64,000 nucleotides of DNA, from contig NC_049990.1 in assembly GCF_000003815.2 (NCBI RefSeq), positions 673,395 to 737,394 of the forward strand, in the 5' to 3' direction. This DNA is from Branchiostoma floridae (lineage: Eukaryota > Chordata > Leptocardii > Amphioxiformes > Branchiostomatidae). The translations under genes and the position numbers were made by a program. The notes beneath the pieces were generated by a model. It saw only the letters and a program-made list of their open reading frames with translations. It was not told where the DNA came from and searched no databases. Below, piece after piece: positions 1 through 10,075 of the stretch; position 1 is the first letter of the stretch, and each line of letters begins with the position of its first letter.

Positions 1-1
1 G

Positions 2-1723
2 GGAACACTATCAACATCTGCCAGTGGTCATGATCAGACAAGGCAGGGTCAGTCTAAGGCCATCACAGAATCCACCAAAAACACCACAGCTAGTGTAGTG
101 GCCAGTATTCATGATCACCAGTATGAAGATATAGACAAACAACACAATCAGACAAGGCAGGGCCAGTCTCAGGCCATCACAGAATCCACCACAAACACCA
201 CAGCTAGTGTAGTGGCCAGTGTTCATGATCACCAGTATGAAGATATAGACAAACAACACAATCAGAAAAGGCAGGGTCAGTCTAAGGCCATCACTGAATC
301 CAACACAAACACCACAGCTGCTGTAGTGGCCTGTGGTCATGATCACCAGTATGAAGATATAGACAAACAACACAATCAGACAAGGCACGGCCAGTCTCAG
401 GCCATCACTGAATCCAACACAAACACCACAGCTAGTGTTGTGGCCAGTGGTCATGATCACCAGTATGAAGATATTGACAGACAACACAATCAGAAAAGGC
501 AGGGTCAGTCTCAGGCCATCACTGAATCCAACACAAACACCACAGCTAGTGTAGTGGCCAGTGGTCATGATCACCAGAATGAAGATATAGACAAACAACA
601 CAATCATGCAACGCAGGGTCAGTCTAAGGCCATCACAGAATCCAACACAAACACCACAGCTAGTGTAGTGGCCAGTGTTCATGATCACCAGTATGAAGAT
701 ATAGACAAACAACACAATCAGACAAGGCAGGGTCAGTCTAAGGCCATCACAGAATCCAACACAAACACCACAGCTAGTGTAGTGGCCAGTGTTCATGATC
801 ACCAGTATGAAGATATAGACAAACAACACAATCAGACAAGGCAGGGTCAGTCTAAGGCCATCACAGAATCCAACACAAACACCACAGCTAGTCAAGTGGC
901 CAGTGGTCATGATCACCAGTATGAAGATATTGACAGACAACACAAACAGACAGAGCAGGGCCAGTCTCAGGCCATCACAGAATCCAACACAAACACCACA
1001 GCTGCTGTAATGACCAGTGGTCTTGATCAACAGTATGAAGATATGGCCCCTCAACACAATCAGACAGGGCGGGGCCAGTCTCAGGCCATCAATAAATCCA
1101 ACACAAACCCAAAAGCTACAGTAGTGACCAGTGGTCATGATCACCAGTATAAAAACATGGACAGCCAGACAGGGCAGGATAATCCTCAGGCCATCACTAA
1201 CTCCTTTGATGCTAGAAATCTATCATATGGCACAGGGCCGACTGCCTCGCAGCTTAATTCCTTGTACACAAACACCACAGCTGTTGTGGAAGCTAGTGGT
1301 TCTGATCAGGCAGGGCAGGGCCAGTCTCAGGCTGTCACTGAATCCTTGGATGCTGGTATTCTATCTTATGGCACAGGGCCGACTGCCTCACAGCTTAATT
1401 CCTTGTACAACGTTGAGCGCCAGTATCAGGCCATTATTAAATCCAACTCGGGCACAGCAGCTGCTGTAGGAACCGGTGGTCATGATCAGACTGGGCAGTG
1501 CCAGTCTCAGGCCGTCATTGAAACTAACACAAAGACCACAGCTATTGCAGTGACCAGTAGCAATGATAGACATCATCAATGTATGGCCCCCCATCCCCAA
1601 AACAATCAGGCAGATCTGGTTCAGTCTCAGGCCATCACTCAATCCAACCCAAACACTACAGCTGCTGTAGTGCCCAGTGGTCATGATCAGACAGAGTTGG
1701 GCCAGTCTCATGGCCAGCACTGA
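2..1723 (+). CDS. LRR1: 3' part of LRR transmembrane protein, cytoplasmic YEDI-repeat tail
   Basis: The reading frame is open from the window edge, so the LRR ectodomain lies outside. It begins at the point matching LRR2 position about 13096 and consists of 38-residue (114-bp) repeats with the core HDHQYEDIDKQHNQ. I count seven YEDI units, one unit whose Tyr is Asn (HQNEDI, about 576-585), one YEDM unit and one YKNM unit, followed by degenerate repeats rich in Gln, Thr, Ser and Asn. By family resemblance this is the cytosolic tail of a single-pass receptor, with Tyr sites of SH2-ligand type. A +1 change near 1711 shifts the frame to a TGA at 1721-1723, just before the gap at 1751. The other copies continue to a STYLR-type C-terminus. 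The shift may be a real mutation or an error at the contig edge. Confidence 0.8.
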   Translation, partial: GTLSTSASGHDQTRQGQSKAITESTKNTTASVVASIHDHQYEDIDKQHNQTRQGQSQAITESTTNTTASVVASVHDHQYEDIDKQHNQKRQGQSKAITESNTNTTAAVVACGHDHQYEDIDKQHNQTRHGQSQAITESNTNTTASVVASGHDHQYEDIDRQHNQKRQGQSQAITESNTNTTASVVASGHDHQNEDIDKQHNHATQGQSKAITESNTNTTASVVASVHDHQYEDIDKQHNQTRQGQSKAITESNTNTTASVVASVHDHQYEDIDKQHNQTRQGQSKAITESNTNTTASQVASGHDHQYEDIDRQHKQTEQGQSQAITESNTNTTAAVMTSGLDQQYEDMAPQHNQTGRGQSQAINKSNTNPKATVVTSGHDHQYKNMDSQTGQDNPQAITNSFDARNLSYGTGPTASQLNSLYTNTTAVVEASGSDQAGQGQSQAVTESLDAGILSYGTGPTASQLNSLYNVERQYQAIIKSNSGTAAAVGTGGHDQTGQCQSQAVIETNTKTTAIAVTSSNDRHHQCMAPHPQNNQADLVQSQAITQSNPNTTAAVVPSGHDQTELGQSHGQH

Positions 1724-1750
1724 ATCCAACCCAAACACCACAGTTGCTGT

Positions 1751-1850
1751 NNNNNNNNNNNNNNNNNNNNNNNNNNNNNNNNNNNNNNNNNNNNNNNNNN
1801 NNNNNNNNNNNNNNNNNNNNNNNNNNNNNNNNNNNNNNNNNNNNNNNNNN
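1751..1850. other. assembly gap (100 N)
   Basis: One hundred N. The sequence after the gap matches the spacer downstream of LRR2 from about 15677, so the missing piece should contain the LRR1 C-terminus and roughly 0.7 kb of 3' flank. The length is a placeholder. Confidence 0.95.
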
Positions 1851-3560
1851 AGACCAAACATGGATTCAAATAAGCCTGGCATAGTATCAAAACTCCAATG
1901 GAATGTAAAAAAAAAGCCTGTATATTTTTAGGCTCAAACAATCTGGATGGGCATCATTAACCACTATATGCCTATTACGAAGCTAACAGTTATTCAGGCA
2001 ACATGATTTTGGAAACGGTCAGACGGTTCAAACAGCATCCACTGCTGTCTTCTGACAGCGACTTCACGAAGATCTGGAGTCATTGGAGTAACTGTTACCT
2101 TGTCTATCTTATTCCCTGGATGTTTTACCTTCATCGGTGTATTAAAATGTAGTCTTGTAATGTGAGGGCTTACAATTATGGCACGATAACTGCGACTAAA
2201 AGTTTATCGTACGAACCTCTCTGTGTAGATGACGCTAATCATCACCAAGATAGTTTTGTCATTCTGTGTAAGGTATTCACAATTTAAGTTTGAAAATACT
2301 GCAGAAGCAGTAGGACTTGCAAGATACCGATCAGCTATATCTTAATGGTCGTTATCACCGCTGCACTTTTCTGATTAGATGTGAGCTTAACACCGGCTTA
2401 ACACCGGCAGTATTTTGTTCTTATTTTCGTTGTGATATTGTAAAGATAGTGGTCATACCGATTTCTTGTATTATTCACTTTAATTAAATGACTTGTTTGT
2501 GCAGTTGAATTTTGATTTCATATATGAGAAACCAGAAACAATTTATTGTAGTGGCCGGCTTTGGATGTGTTAACACCTAGGAAGTATTAATGGAATTGAC
2601 GTTACAAAATATGTTTGCAAGATCTCACTGAGACTTTCTTTTAAAAAAATTGGATTATTTTAAGCATATTATCGTTTTAATTACACGTTTATTGCATGCA
2701 AGTCTATAGAATGATCTAATAGTATGTGATCTAATAGTATGATAACAGCATTTTGTTACCACGATAGTTTTAGTCCAAGACAACTTCACCAACCTGTAAA
2801 TTTGTGTTCTTTGGGCCATGCTGACTGGATTGTTTGGATAGCACCGATCCTCCTTGAACCCCAAAACTGAGGCTGAAGAGAAAGCACAAAAATTACCTGA
2901 AGTCTTAAATCTAAGTAGTCAGGAAGGTTGAACTGAACAGAGCATGATATACCGTACAAAAAAATCTTCTTTTTTGTTCTTTCGCATCTTCTTTGACTTT
3001 GGAAATGACTTTGAAATTCTCTGACATTAGCATCCGTTTTCAAATATATTTTTGTTTGCAATTTACTGTTGGCATATATATATATATATATATGTGCCCA
3101 TCTTGCAGCTGTTTTGTGGAAATTAATCAAATCTGGTGGTGTTTATGCCATGAATATCCGTATAATCTGATCAACATGGTCTTACTTTTTTTGAAGAATG
3201 GTAATAAAAGCGATAAAGTGATAAGACAATTGAAGAGACATACACAAGACAACCCGAAGACAAATACAAGATGAAGTAAATGTCATTATAGTAAGGGTTA
3301 TACAAGAAAGGTGAAACTCCTTATTAGAGAGTGCTTAATCATAACTGACAGTAAAAGAACGTTTTTATTAGTTTTAGAAGAACTGCATGTTATTCAATGA
3401 CTTCTGTGTAATGATCTTAGAAAAATAAAATATAAGAATAAGTACAGCTTGTCTTTAAGTAATTTTATGAGGTTGCAACTGGAACAAAGTTAAATGTCCT
3501 AACAGCTTTTTACAACGCGTCCTCTCCACCCTTATTTTCACAAGCCAACTCAGTAGTATA
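1851..3560. other. intergenic spacer, block A copy 1
   Basis: No gene seen. The block is recognisably repeated downstream of LRR2 (about 15677-17800), LRR3 (about 29590-32190) and LRR4 (about 49610-51730), and so is part of the tandem unit. It holds a (TA)n run near 3075-3092. Short ORFs here differ between copies and look non-coding. Confidence 0.7.
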
Positions 3561-3589
3561 GTAGGGACACGATGAGCCCCATTATTCAG

Positions 3590-3752
3590 GCACAAACAGG
3601 CGCATGTCAAAGGTCATCGCCCGCTGATTTTATTTATTCAGGCGCAGGTCAGAGGTCAGATATTATCTATTCAGGCAAAGGTCAGAGGTCATCGTCTGCT
3701 GATATTATTTATTCAGGCGCAGGTCAGAGGTCATCGTCTGACGGCAAAATCT
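3590..3752 (+). repeat. short tandem repeat carrying DR1 motifs
   Basis: About four imperfect units of roughly 40 bp built on ATTTATTCAGGCGCAGGTCA and AGAGGTCATCGTCTG. The array is found only in this copy of the spacer; I see no equivalent in the other three copies of block A. Confidence 0.75.
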
Positions 3753-3818
3753 AGGGGAATAGGTATTTTCTTAGATCTGAGTAGGGGTGAAACAGGGGTC
3801 AAGTTGACCTTTTGACCC
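3604..3818. promoter_or_regulatory. cluster of nuclear-receptor-type half-sites (DR1 x4, IR3, DR2)
   Basis: Three perfect AGGTCAGAGGTCA direct repeats with 1-bp spacing lie at 3646-3658, 3679-3691 and 3721-3733. A fourth with one weak half-site (ATGTCAAAGGTCA) is at 3604-3616. At 3796-3810, GGGTCAAGTTGACCT is an inverted repeat spaced by three, matching the steroid-receptor palindrome GGTCAnnnTGACC. Its right half also forms a minus-strand DR2 with TGACCC at 3813-3818. DR1 is the classical RXR/HNF4/COUP-TF-type arrangement. Function is inferred only; the DR1 copies were multiplied by a local tandem repeat. RTK1 begins 2.2 kb downstream. Confidence 0.45.
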
Positions 3819-4032
3819 ACCAAGGTAACTATGACAACAACCCAAAATCCCAATTGTGAAAGACACGCCCTTATTTGGCCTAGCTGTAAGTCTCTGAGTC
3901 AATCAACCGGTTAAATCTACTGAGATCAGTCTTTAATGGATGCACTGAAAGCACAGACAACAGACGTCTTTCTTTAGTTACTATATCACAAAGGCTTGTT
4001 TCTCAAACACCGGCGACGCCCCAGTTCTGTAG

Positions 4033-4281
4033 CTGGGGAAAGATCCGTGCTACGATGGCAGGATGCAGCTGAGCTTTCTTCAGCTGGTAGGGATTCTGAG
4101 GTAAGGAATACGGTTGGAGAGGCCGCCGGGATGTCCAGAGGACCTGTACCGACTGATGAGGTCGTGTTGGCGCGACGTTCCAGATACCAGACCGACTCCG
4201 GAAGGGATAGAAGAGAGGCTGCTGCAATTGAGACGTGCACTGCTTCCACATGACGTCATTGAAATGGAGACTGTGGTGTAG
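4033..4281 (+). pseudogene. RTK kinase C-lobe relic 1
   Basis: Eighty-three codons match the last part of the RTK kinase domain, from LGKDPCYDGR through RLMRSCWRDVPDTRPTPEG to the C-terminal ETVV and TAG. A TAA at 4102-4104 replaces the Gln of the paralogs' ILRQG. Nothing upstream resembles the rest of a kinase. The 3' flank, with an AATAAA at 4566-4571, matches that downstream of RTK3 rather than RTK1, and the distance to the next RTK start (1.7 kb) equals that between RTK3 and RTK4. It is best read as the stump of a deleted upstream RTK. Confidence 0.85.
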
Positions 4282-5391
4282 TTTGTCTCGCTCTAGAACA
4301 CAATCAAGGAAATGATTTACAACTTGTGTTTAATTGATATGTTTGAAAGGAATGTAACGTTTTTGCAGAATCTTATTTTGTGTGCTTAGTACTAATTCTA
4401 AATGTAACCAGTGTTGTGTTGATGCGATGGTTTTCGTTTTAATTGAGCATCTTAATTTACTTGTACCAATGTCGACAGTAACAACTGTTGCATTGATGTT
4501 ATGATTTGAATGTTAAAACAGACAGAGCTGTACACAGATTGCAAGCTTATTAACTAAACAAGGTGAATAAAATATGTGGAGAGTACTAGCCATTCGTAAC
4601 ACGATATCCCAACAAACTATACGATATAACTTAACGCAGCGTTGCAGCTTATTTTCGTATTGCGTTCAATGTTAATTTTCTGCTTGGTCATTTCAATTCA
4701 TTACATGAACTTACAAAACAAAAAGCGTCAAATCGAAAGCTATTTATACACGTATATGATAACCAGATGACGGGATGTTTAGATTATCAAAGCCCACTTT
4801 TGACTGTACATGTGCCCATATCCATGTGTGAATAAAAGGCTATGAGATGAGAGGTTTTCTTTTCAATCCTTTCTCGTGCCAATCCTATCTTTTCTATCTA
4901 TTTGGCCACCAAGTTGCAACATATGAATCAAAATTGCTATGTAACAAATCAAAGATTTAATGAAAATGTACAGTGAAAAATTCTTAGATGAGGTTTTTAA
5001 GATGTAAATAGGTGCGGATTAGTTTCGTGCGTATTAGTCGGAGTATTTGAAAACATGTAATAGCAATCAAGTTCCAAAATGTAAACGGACCTTTCATGTT
5101 TTATATTGATGTAACGGGTCAAGCATACAGTGTTCTTCTTGGTTGCTAATTCCTATGAATATATGGTAATAACGAAGCCAAAACATTCCTGCATAGCAAA
5201 GATTTTCCTGACCGTTTTCAAGATTGCTATATCCAAACTACCCAGCATATCTGCTTTGGTGATGTTTCATGACCTACACAAAGCAGGAATCATTCTACAA
5301 AATCAAAGTTCTCCCCTAGTGTTTTTTTTGTTGCTTTCTCTTGTTCTAATGACGTTTTATACTGAAAGTTCATCTGTGTTGGTAGAAGTCA
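4282..5391. other. ancestral RTK 3' UTR and spacer
   Basis: AT-rich sequence without a credible ORF. It aligns by eye with the regions after 18253, 32644 and 37153. Poly(A)-type AATAAA signals occur at 4566 and near 4831. Confidence 0.65.
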
Positions 5392-5611
5392 TTCTTGAAA
5401 TAGTTGAACTGTAATTTCCAACACCAAAATTGGACTCACCCAACTTTTCGACTGAACAGCATCAGTCTTTGTCAAGGAATGAACAATCCACTGCTGTCGT
5501 GACGTCACGTTATGCAGATAGAACACGTGACTCAGTAAGCAGTGGATTATAGGTTGCAGGAAGTCTATGGCGCCCACTGTGTTGGAAATTACTGTTCAAC
5601 TATTTCAAGAA
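5392..5611. mobile_element. 220-bp terminal-inverted-repeat element, copy 1
   Basis: The first and last 33 bp (5392-5424 and 5579-5611) are inverted repeats with one mismatch, beginning TTCTTGAAATAGTTGAAC. There is no ORF of note, so it is MITE-like. A second internal inverted repeat (CCACTGCT / AGCAGTGG) surrounds a perfect cAMP-response-type TGACGTCA (5500-5507) and an E-box CACGTG (5524-5529). A 220-bp copy sits at the same place upstream of RTK2, RTK3 and RTK4. No clear target-site duplication was found. Confidence 0.8.
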
Positions 5612-5994
5612 CGTTATATATGGTGAACCTCTAATCTCCTAGCAGAGGTCAGAATCCGGCCCATTCTCAGCGCTGTAGATGCATTTTTGCAAAATATCTA
5701 GCACGCCTTTCCAGTATTGCACCTTTTTAACACCCAGTAGTATTACACTTTTAAAGAAAAGTGCAGCCCCAGATGAAATGCGAGGTCGACGTTGCTTTAG
5801 CTTAAAGACGCAAAGACCCAGATAATGAGCTATTTCTTTACATTTGTCAGAGATAAGTGACACCCGAGACGGTGCTGTGTACGCACTGACCCTGAACTTC
5901 CCGCGTCGAGAAGAACGAGGAAGCGGAGTGAGAACCCGCGTCGTTACCTCTGGGGTCTGTTTTCAACACCGAGGATACAAGTCAAGGTGAAATT
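5612..5994 (+). other. RTK1 upstream and 5' UTR region
   Basis: This stretch is conserved upstream of RTK1-4. The last 130 bp, including a CTGACCCTGAACTTCC block, are also found before RTK5, which marks them as the shared proximal promoter or 5' UTR. No TATA box could be assigned with confidence. Confidence 0.5.
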
Positions 5995-8857
5995 ATGGCA
6001 ACTGATGTGAAGGGATTGTTTGTTGTGGGTTTCTGGGTTGCTTCTGTCAACCTTCTTTGTTCTGCTCGGGCCCAGGAGTTCAGCGTTTCCGTACCAGAAA
6101 ACGTCGCTGTTGGGGAGACCATTTTCAGCCTACCAGGGACCCGGGCTGGAGAAAAAGCGGAACTTCCGTGTGCCAAAATGGAGGGAGATCCGTACGGCCG
6201 CTTTAATGTGACGAAGAACTGCACTATTGTGGTCGCCAACCCGCTGGACTGGTCAGTGCAGTCGGCATATTTGCTGACAATCCGCAGTGGAGTCCACAAC
6301 ACGAGAGTTAAGATAGAGTTGAGTGACGTTGAGGGCTATCCTCCTGTGTATAACGAGACGTGTGAAACTCCGGTCAACCCTGACCGAAAGACGGGAGATT
6401 TACTATACAGTGTAACTACATCAGGGGAATTTGTGACGACGACCGGAGATGTTTTCTTTAGCAAAGGAATACGTATTACAAAAGTCCCCCACGATACTGA
6501 CTGGAAAAAGGATTCTTGGATGTTTTACACCGACAATAGTGACTGCAACATTCGCATAGCGGTTAAGACTGATCATATTTATGATTTAACAGTCTTACAA
6601 GACATATGGGACAACGACATTAAACAGGTGACATGCACTCACTCACTCACTCACTCACTCATCCTCTTGCACATGCACTGCGGGTTACAAATCATCAAAA
6701 ATAAATATGAACCTGTTTAGTCTTAAATGGGAAAACACTAGTATCGAGTATTTAAGGAAGTATGTTCCCGAACACGTCGTGAAAGCAAGATATCTTAACT
6801 TCATCGTTGTCATTTCTTTGACGGTTCCTACAACAGAAGCAGTGCTATACAACTGTGAAATCCCAAAATTTCGCACCCCGGTCGGATCAACAGTGCATGA
6901 CATCATAAGATCATTTGCGAGTATTGAATATCTGGACATGCGAATAACACCAGTCGGCTGCCCAGTTGGAAAATATGGCTTCAACTGCCACAAAACCTGC
7001 ATCTGTAAGAACGGCGCCCGCTGCCACGGGTTTAACGGTGCCTGCAAATGTCCGCCCGGCTGGAAAGGTGTGGCCTGTGACATTCCCAAACAAGACGTCT
7101 CCATCACGACGACACCTAGCGATCCTAGCCACATCTACATTTCCGCAAATATCACGTTTCATTGCAAGACACACCATGTCGATGCTGAATACATCTCGCT
7201 TACATTTCAAAATGCAACCAAGAAAGTCAGATTTGGTGAAAAGGAGATAGACTTTGTAGTTCCGAATATACAATCAACCAACAGCGGGCCCTACACCTGC
7301 CAGGTCCGAGACACCCGGGGAAACACACTCAACACCACGTTTGTGCTCAATGTTACCAACTGTGCTCCAGACACAAAAGGTGCCCGGTGTGATGAAGTGT
7401 GTGGTTGCCTACAAGGTGCCAGCTGTGACCGCTGGGCTGGTTGTGTCTGTCCGCCGGGATGGACAGGAACCAGGTGTCTGACCAAATGTCCCCATGGCAA
7501 GTACGGACAAGACTGTGCTAAGAACTGTAGCTGTCAAAATGGAGCGACTTGTGGCCCTAGTGACGGTAGGTGTGAATGTGAAGCCGGATGGTACGGAAGG
7601 AATTGTAGCAAACCATGTGTAAACGGTCGGTTCGGTTGGAGATGTCATGAAGTTTGTGCCTGTAAGAACAATGCTACATGTAGCAATGTGGACGGTAGCT
7701 GCACATGTATGACACCATGGACGGGACGGAACTGTGACCAGTTGCAGACAAGCGCAGATCAACCGATGCTCGAAATCCTGGTCTCACTGGGCTCCTTAGT
7801 CTTATTTGTTGCCATAGTGATGGCCATACTCTACATAACGGGTATTCTGGCTTGCTCCGCATCTGACACAGGCGAGGAGGACAAGATACTTTTCGAGCTG
7901 AGGAGAATGGAGCAGGATCTAGCACAGAGCCTACAGCCGGGCTGGCTGGGACGTTGGGAGAAGAAGATCAAACATCTTACTCCTGGTCCCCTGATAGGAG
8001 AAGGAATGTTTGGACTAGTCAGAAAAGGAAAGCTGCGCACACCTGAGGGAGAGCTCGCCGTTGCCGCGAAAACAGTTCGCGTCGAGGACTCACAGTCCTA
8101 TCGAGACTTCTACAGAGAAGCAGCCATTTTGGTAGCTGTGCACCAACAACGAGATGGCGATTGTCGTGAGTCCAACATTGTTCAACTTGTGGGGCTCATC
8201 ACCAAGTCTGCGGAGAAGTACATTCTTCTGGAATACGCCCCGAAAGGCGATCTCTTGGGCTTCCTTCGCCGATCTGGGAACATCAATGAGAAAGGCCTAC
8301 TTGGAAACCTTCTTGGATACGCAGTCCACATAGCACGAGCTCTACAAGAGCTGGAACGCTTGAGAATCGCCCATCGTGACGTGGCCGCTCGCAACGTCCT
8401 CATCACTGCCGATGACGTGGCCAAGCTGGCTGACTTTGGACTGGCCAGAGATGTCTACGCCACTACTCAGTATGTCCGATCCAACCGTCCAGGCGTTGAC
8501 GAACTCCTTCCGCTGAAGTGGATGGCGCTGGAGTCCATCGAGACCGGCGAGTACACTTGTCTGAGTGACGTCTGGTCCTTCGGCGTGCTGCTGTGGGAGA
8601 TCGCCACGCTGGGGAAAGATCCGTGCTACGATGGCAGGATACAGCTGAGCTTTCTTCAGATGGTGGGGATTCTGAGGCAAGGCATACGGTTGGAGAGGCC
8701 ACCGAAATGTCCAGAGGACCTGTACCGACTGATGAGGTCGTGTTGGCGCGACGTTCCAGATACCAGACCGACTCCAGAAGGGATAGAAGAGAGGCTGCTG
8801 CAACTGAGACGTGCATTGCTTCCACATGACGTCATTGAAATGGAGACTGTGGTGTAG
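5995..8857 (+). pseudogene. RTK1: receptor tyrosine kinase, frameshifted by a 40-bp insertion
   Basis: Frame 1 (5995-6720) encodes a signal peptide (LLCSARAQ end), a cadherin-like stretch (VPENVAVGE ... NPLDWSVQSAYLLTI) and more ectodomain. Frame 2 (6707-8857) carries EGF, Ig, three EGF-like modules, TM and a full kinase: GEGMFGLV loop, VAAK lysine, HRDVAARN, DFGLARD, KWMALE, and C-terminal ETVV. Relative to RTK5 there is a 40-bp insertion at 6640-6679, made of CACT repeats between two copies of ACATGCACT. It shifts the frame by one and creates a stop at 6718-6720. I see no GT-AG pair that would remove it. A recent pseudogene, a null allele, or an assembly slip in a microsatellite are all possible. 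The gene is intronless. AATAAA lies at 9361 and 9405. Confidence 0.8.
6631..6679 (+). repeat. CACT microsatellite and 9-bp duplication inside RTK1
   Basis: ACATGCACT at 6631-6639 and 6671-6679 flank a run of CACT units plus a short unique piece. RTK3, RTK4 and RTK5 have a single ACATGCACT here, so the event is private to RTK1 and is the cause of its frameshift. Confidence 0.9.
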
Positions 8858-9541
8858 TTTTTCTCGCCCTGGAATGTTGTAAAAGAAAATATACAGCTTT
8901 TGTTTGCCATTCTTAAGAGGACATTTTTGTAGAATCTTCCTTGGTGTGTTCAGTGCTTGTTTTGATATTTCAATCACTGGGTGTTGTTTTGAGGCGATCA
9001 CTAAGTTTGAATTGAGAGCTGTACAGAATCTTTCTTGCTTTGCAGTGTACCAATTGCGACAGTAACAGTGTGTTGTGTTGATATGATGGCTTGAGTGTTA
9101 AGATGGAGCTATGTATATATTACAATCTTACTCAGTCAATGATAATATCATATAACTTACATCATCTCTCTTCCGTATTGTGTTTAAAGTTAATTTGCAG
9201 TGCTGTGTCTATATTTCACTGATTTTGTAATTCATCGGTGAAGGTATGAGACCGTTGAACTCTCGATCTTTATTCTATTAACATGTTTGAATACTTAGTA
9301 TAGCTTTGAATACTAGTACTGTATACATGCGTAAGATTGATCTTAGCAGCCTGTAGTCGTAATAAAAGTCTTTCTCTACATTAAACCCGCCACAATCGTT
9401 GTTCAATAAACTTTGACCTGACGTGTATTATAAAACCTGCATCATGATTTCATTTTACATCATGAACATTAATGTTAATATAAAAAGCCTGCTTCAGACA
9501 ATCAGCCCCGTGTTGGTAAGACTAATAACGGGTTGTACCAC
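8858..9541. other. RTK1 3' UTR and spacer
   Basis: Matches the 3' flanks of RTK2 and RTK4 (b-type flank, with CTTTTGTTTGCCATTCTTA) and not the a-type flank of RTK3 and the relics. Poly(A)-type signals AATAAA are at 9361-9366 and 9405-9410. No gene seen. Confidence 0.6.
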
Positions 9542-9826
9542 ACGCCATTACGGACCAGCTACCGACGGCCGCACCCTACACAACAACAGCCTGAGCCATC
9601 ACGGACCAGCTACCGACGGTCGCACCCTACACAACAACAGCCTGAGCCATCACGGACCAGCTACCGACGGCCGCACCCTCCACAACAACAGCCTGAGCCA
9701 TTACGGACCAGCTACCGACGGCCGCACCCTACACAACAACAGCCTGAGCCATCACGGACCAGCTACCGACGGCCGCACCCTACACAACAACAGCCTGAGC
9801 CATCACGGACCAGCTACCCAGAACGT
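9542..9826 (+). repeat. 51-bp tandem array 1
   Basis: About 5.5 units of 51 bp containing CACGGACCAGCTACCGACGG and CAACAACAGCCTGAGCCAT. Because 51 is divisible by 3, two forward frames stay open (HHGPATDGRTLHNNSLS in one, a Pro/Gln/Arg-rich peptide in the other). Flanks are the same at every array: a GACAATCAGCCCCGCCCTGT block before and a CAGGTATG-type block after. Two more units occur at 9980-10075. Confidence 0.9.
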
Positions 9827-10075
9827 GCAGCTAAAGCTGCTCTTGTGGCTTGACAGGTATGTTGCTGCCGGTGGATAAACTTTAAGGGTAAATCTGTTAT
9901 GTCCAAATGTTGTTATAACTTAATCAGGATTGATATCAGTCCCGCCCTGTAGGTAAGACTAACCCCCGGTTGTTAACCACACGACATTACGGACCAGCTA
10001 CCGACGGCCGCATCCTACACAACAACAGCCTGAGCCATCACGGACCAGCTACCGACGGCCGCACCCTGCACACCA

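Noticed and set aside
11-1144. Long minus-strand frame (377 codons) with hydrophobic repeats; a similar one at 13107-14159
   Set aside because: It is the antisense of the 114-bp coding repeat. The repeat happens to lack stops on that strand, and the plus strand continues a clear LRR membrane protein.
6640-6679. An intron removing the RTK1 insertion
   Set aside because: GT is available at CAGGTGACA, but no AG follows in a place that restores the frame.
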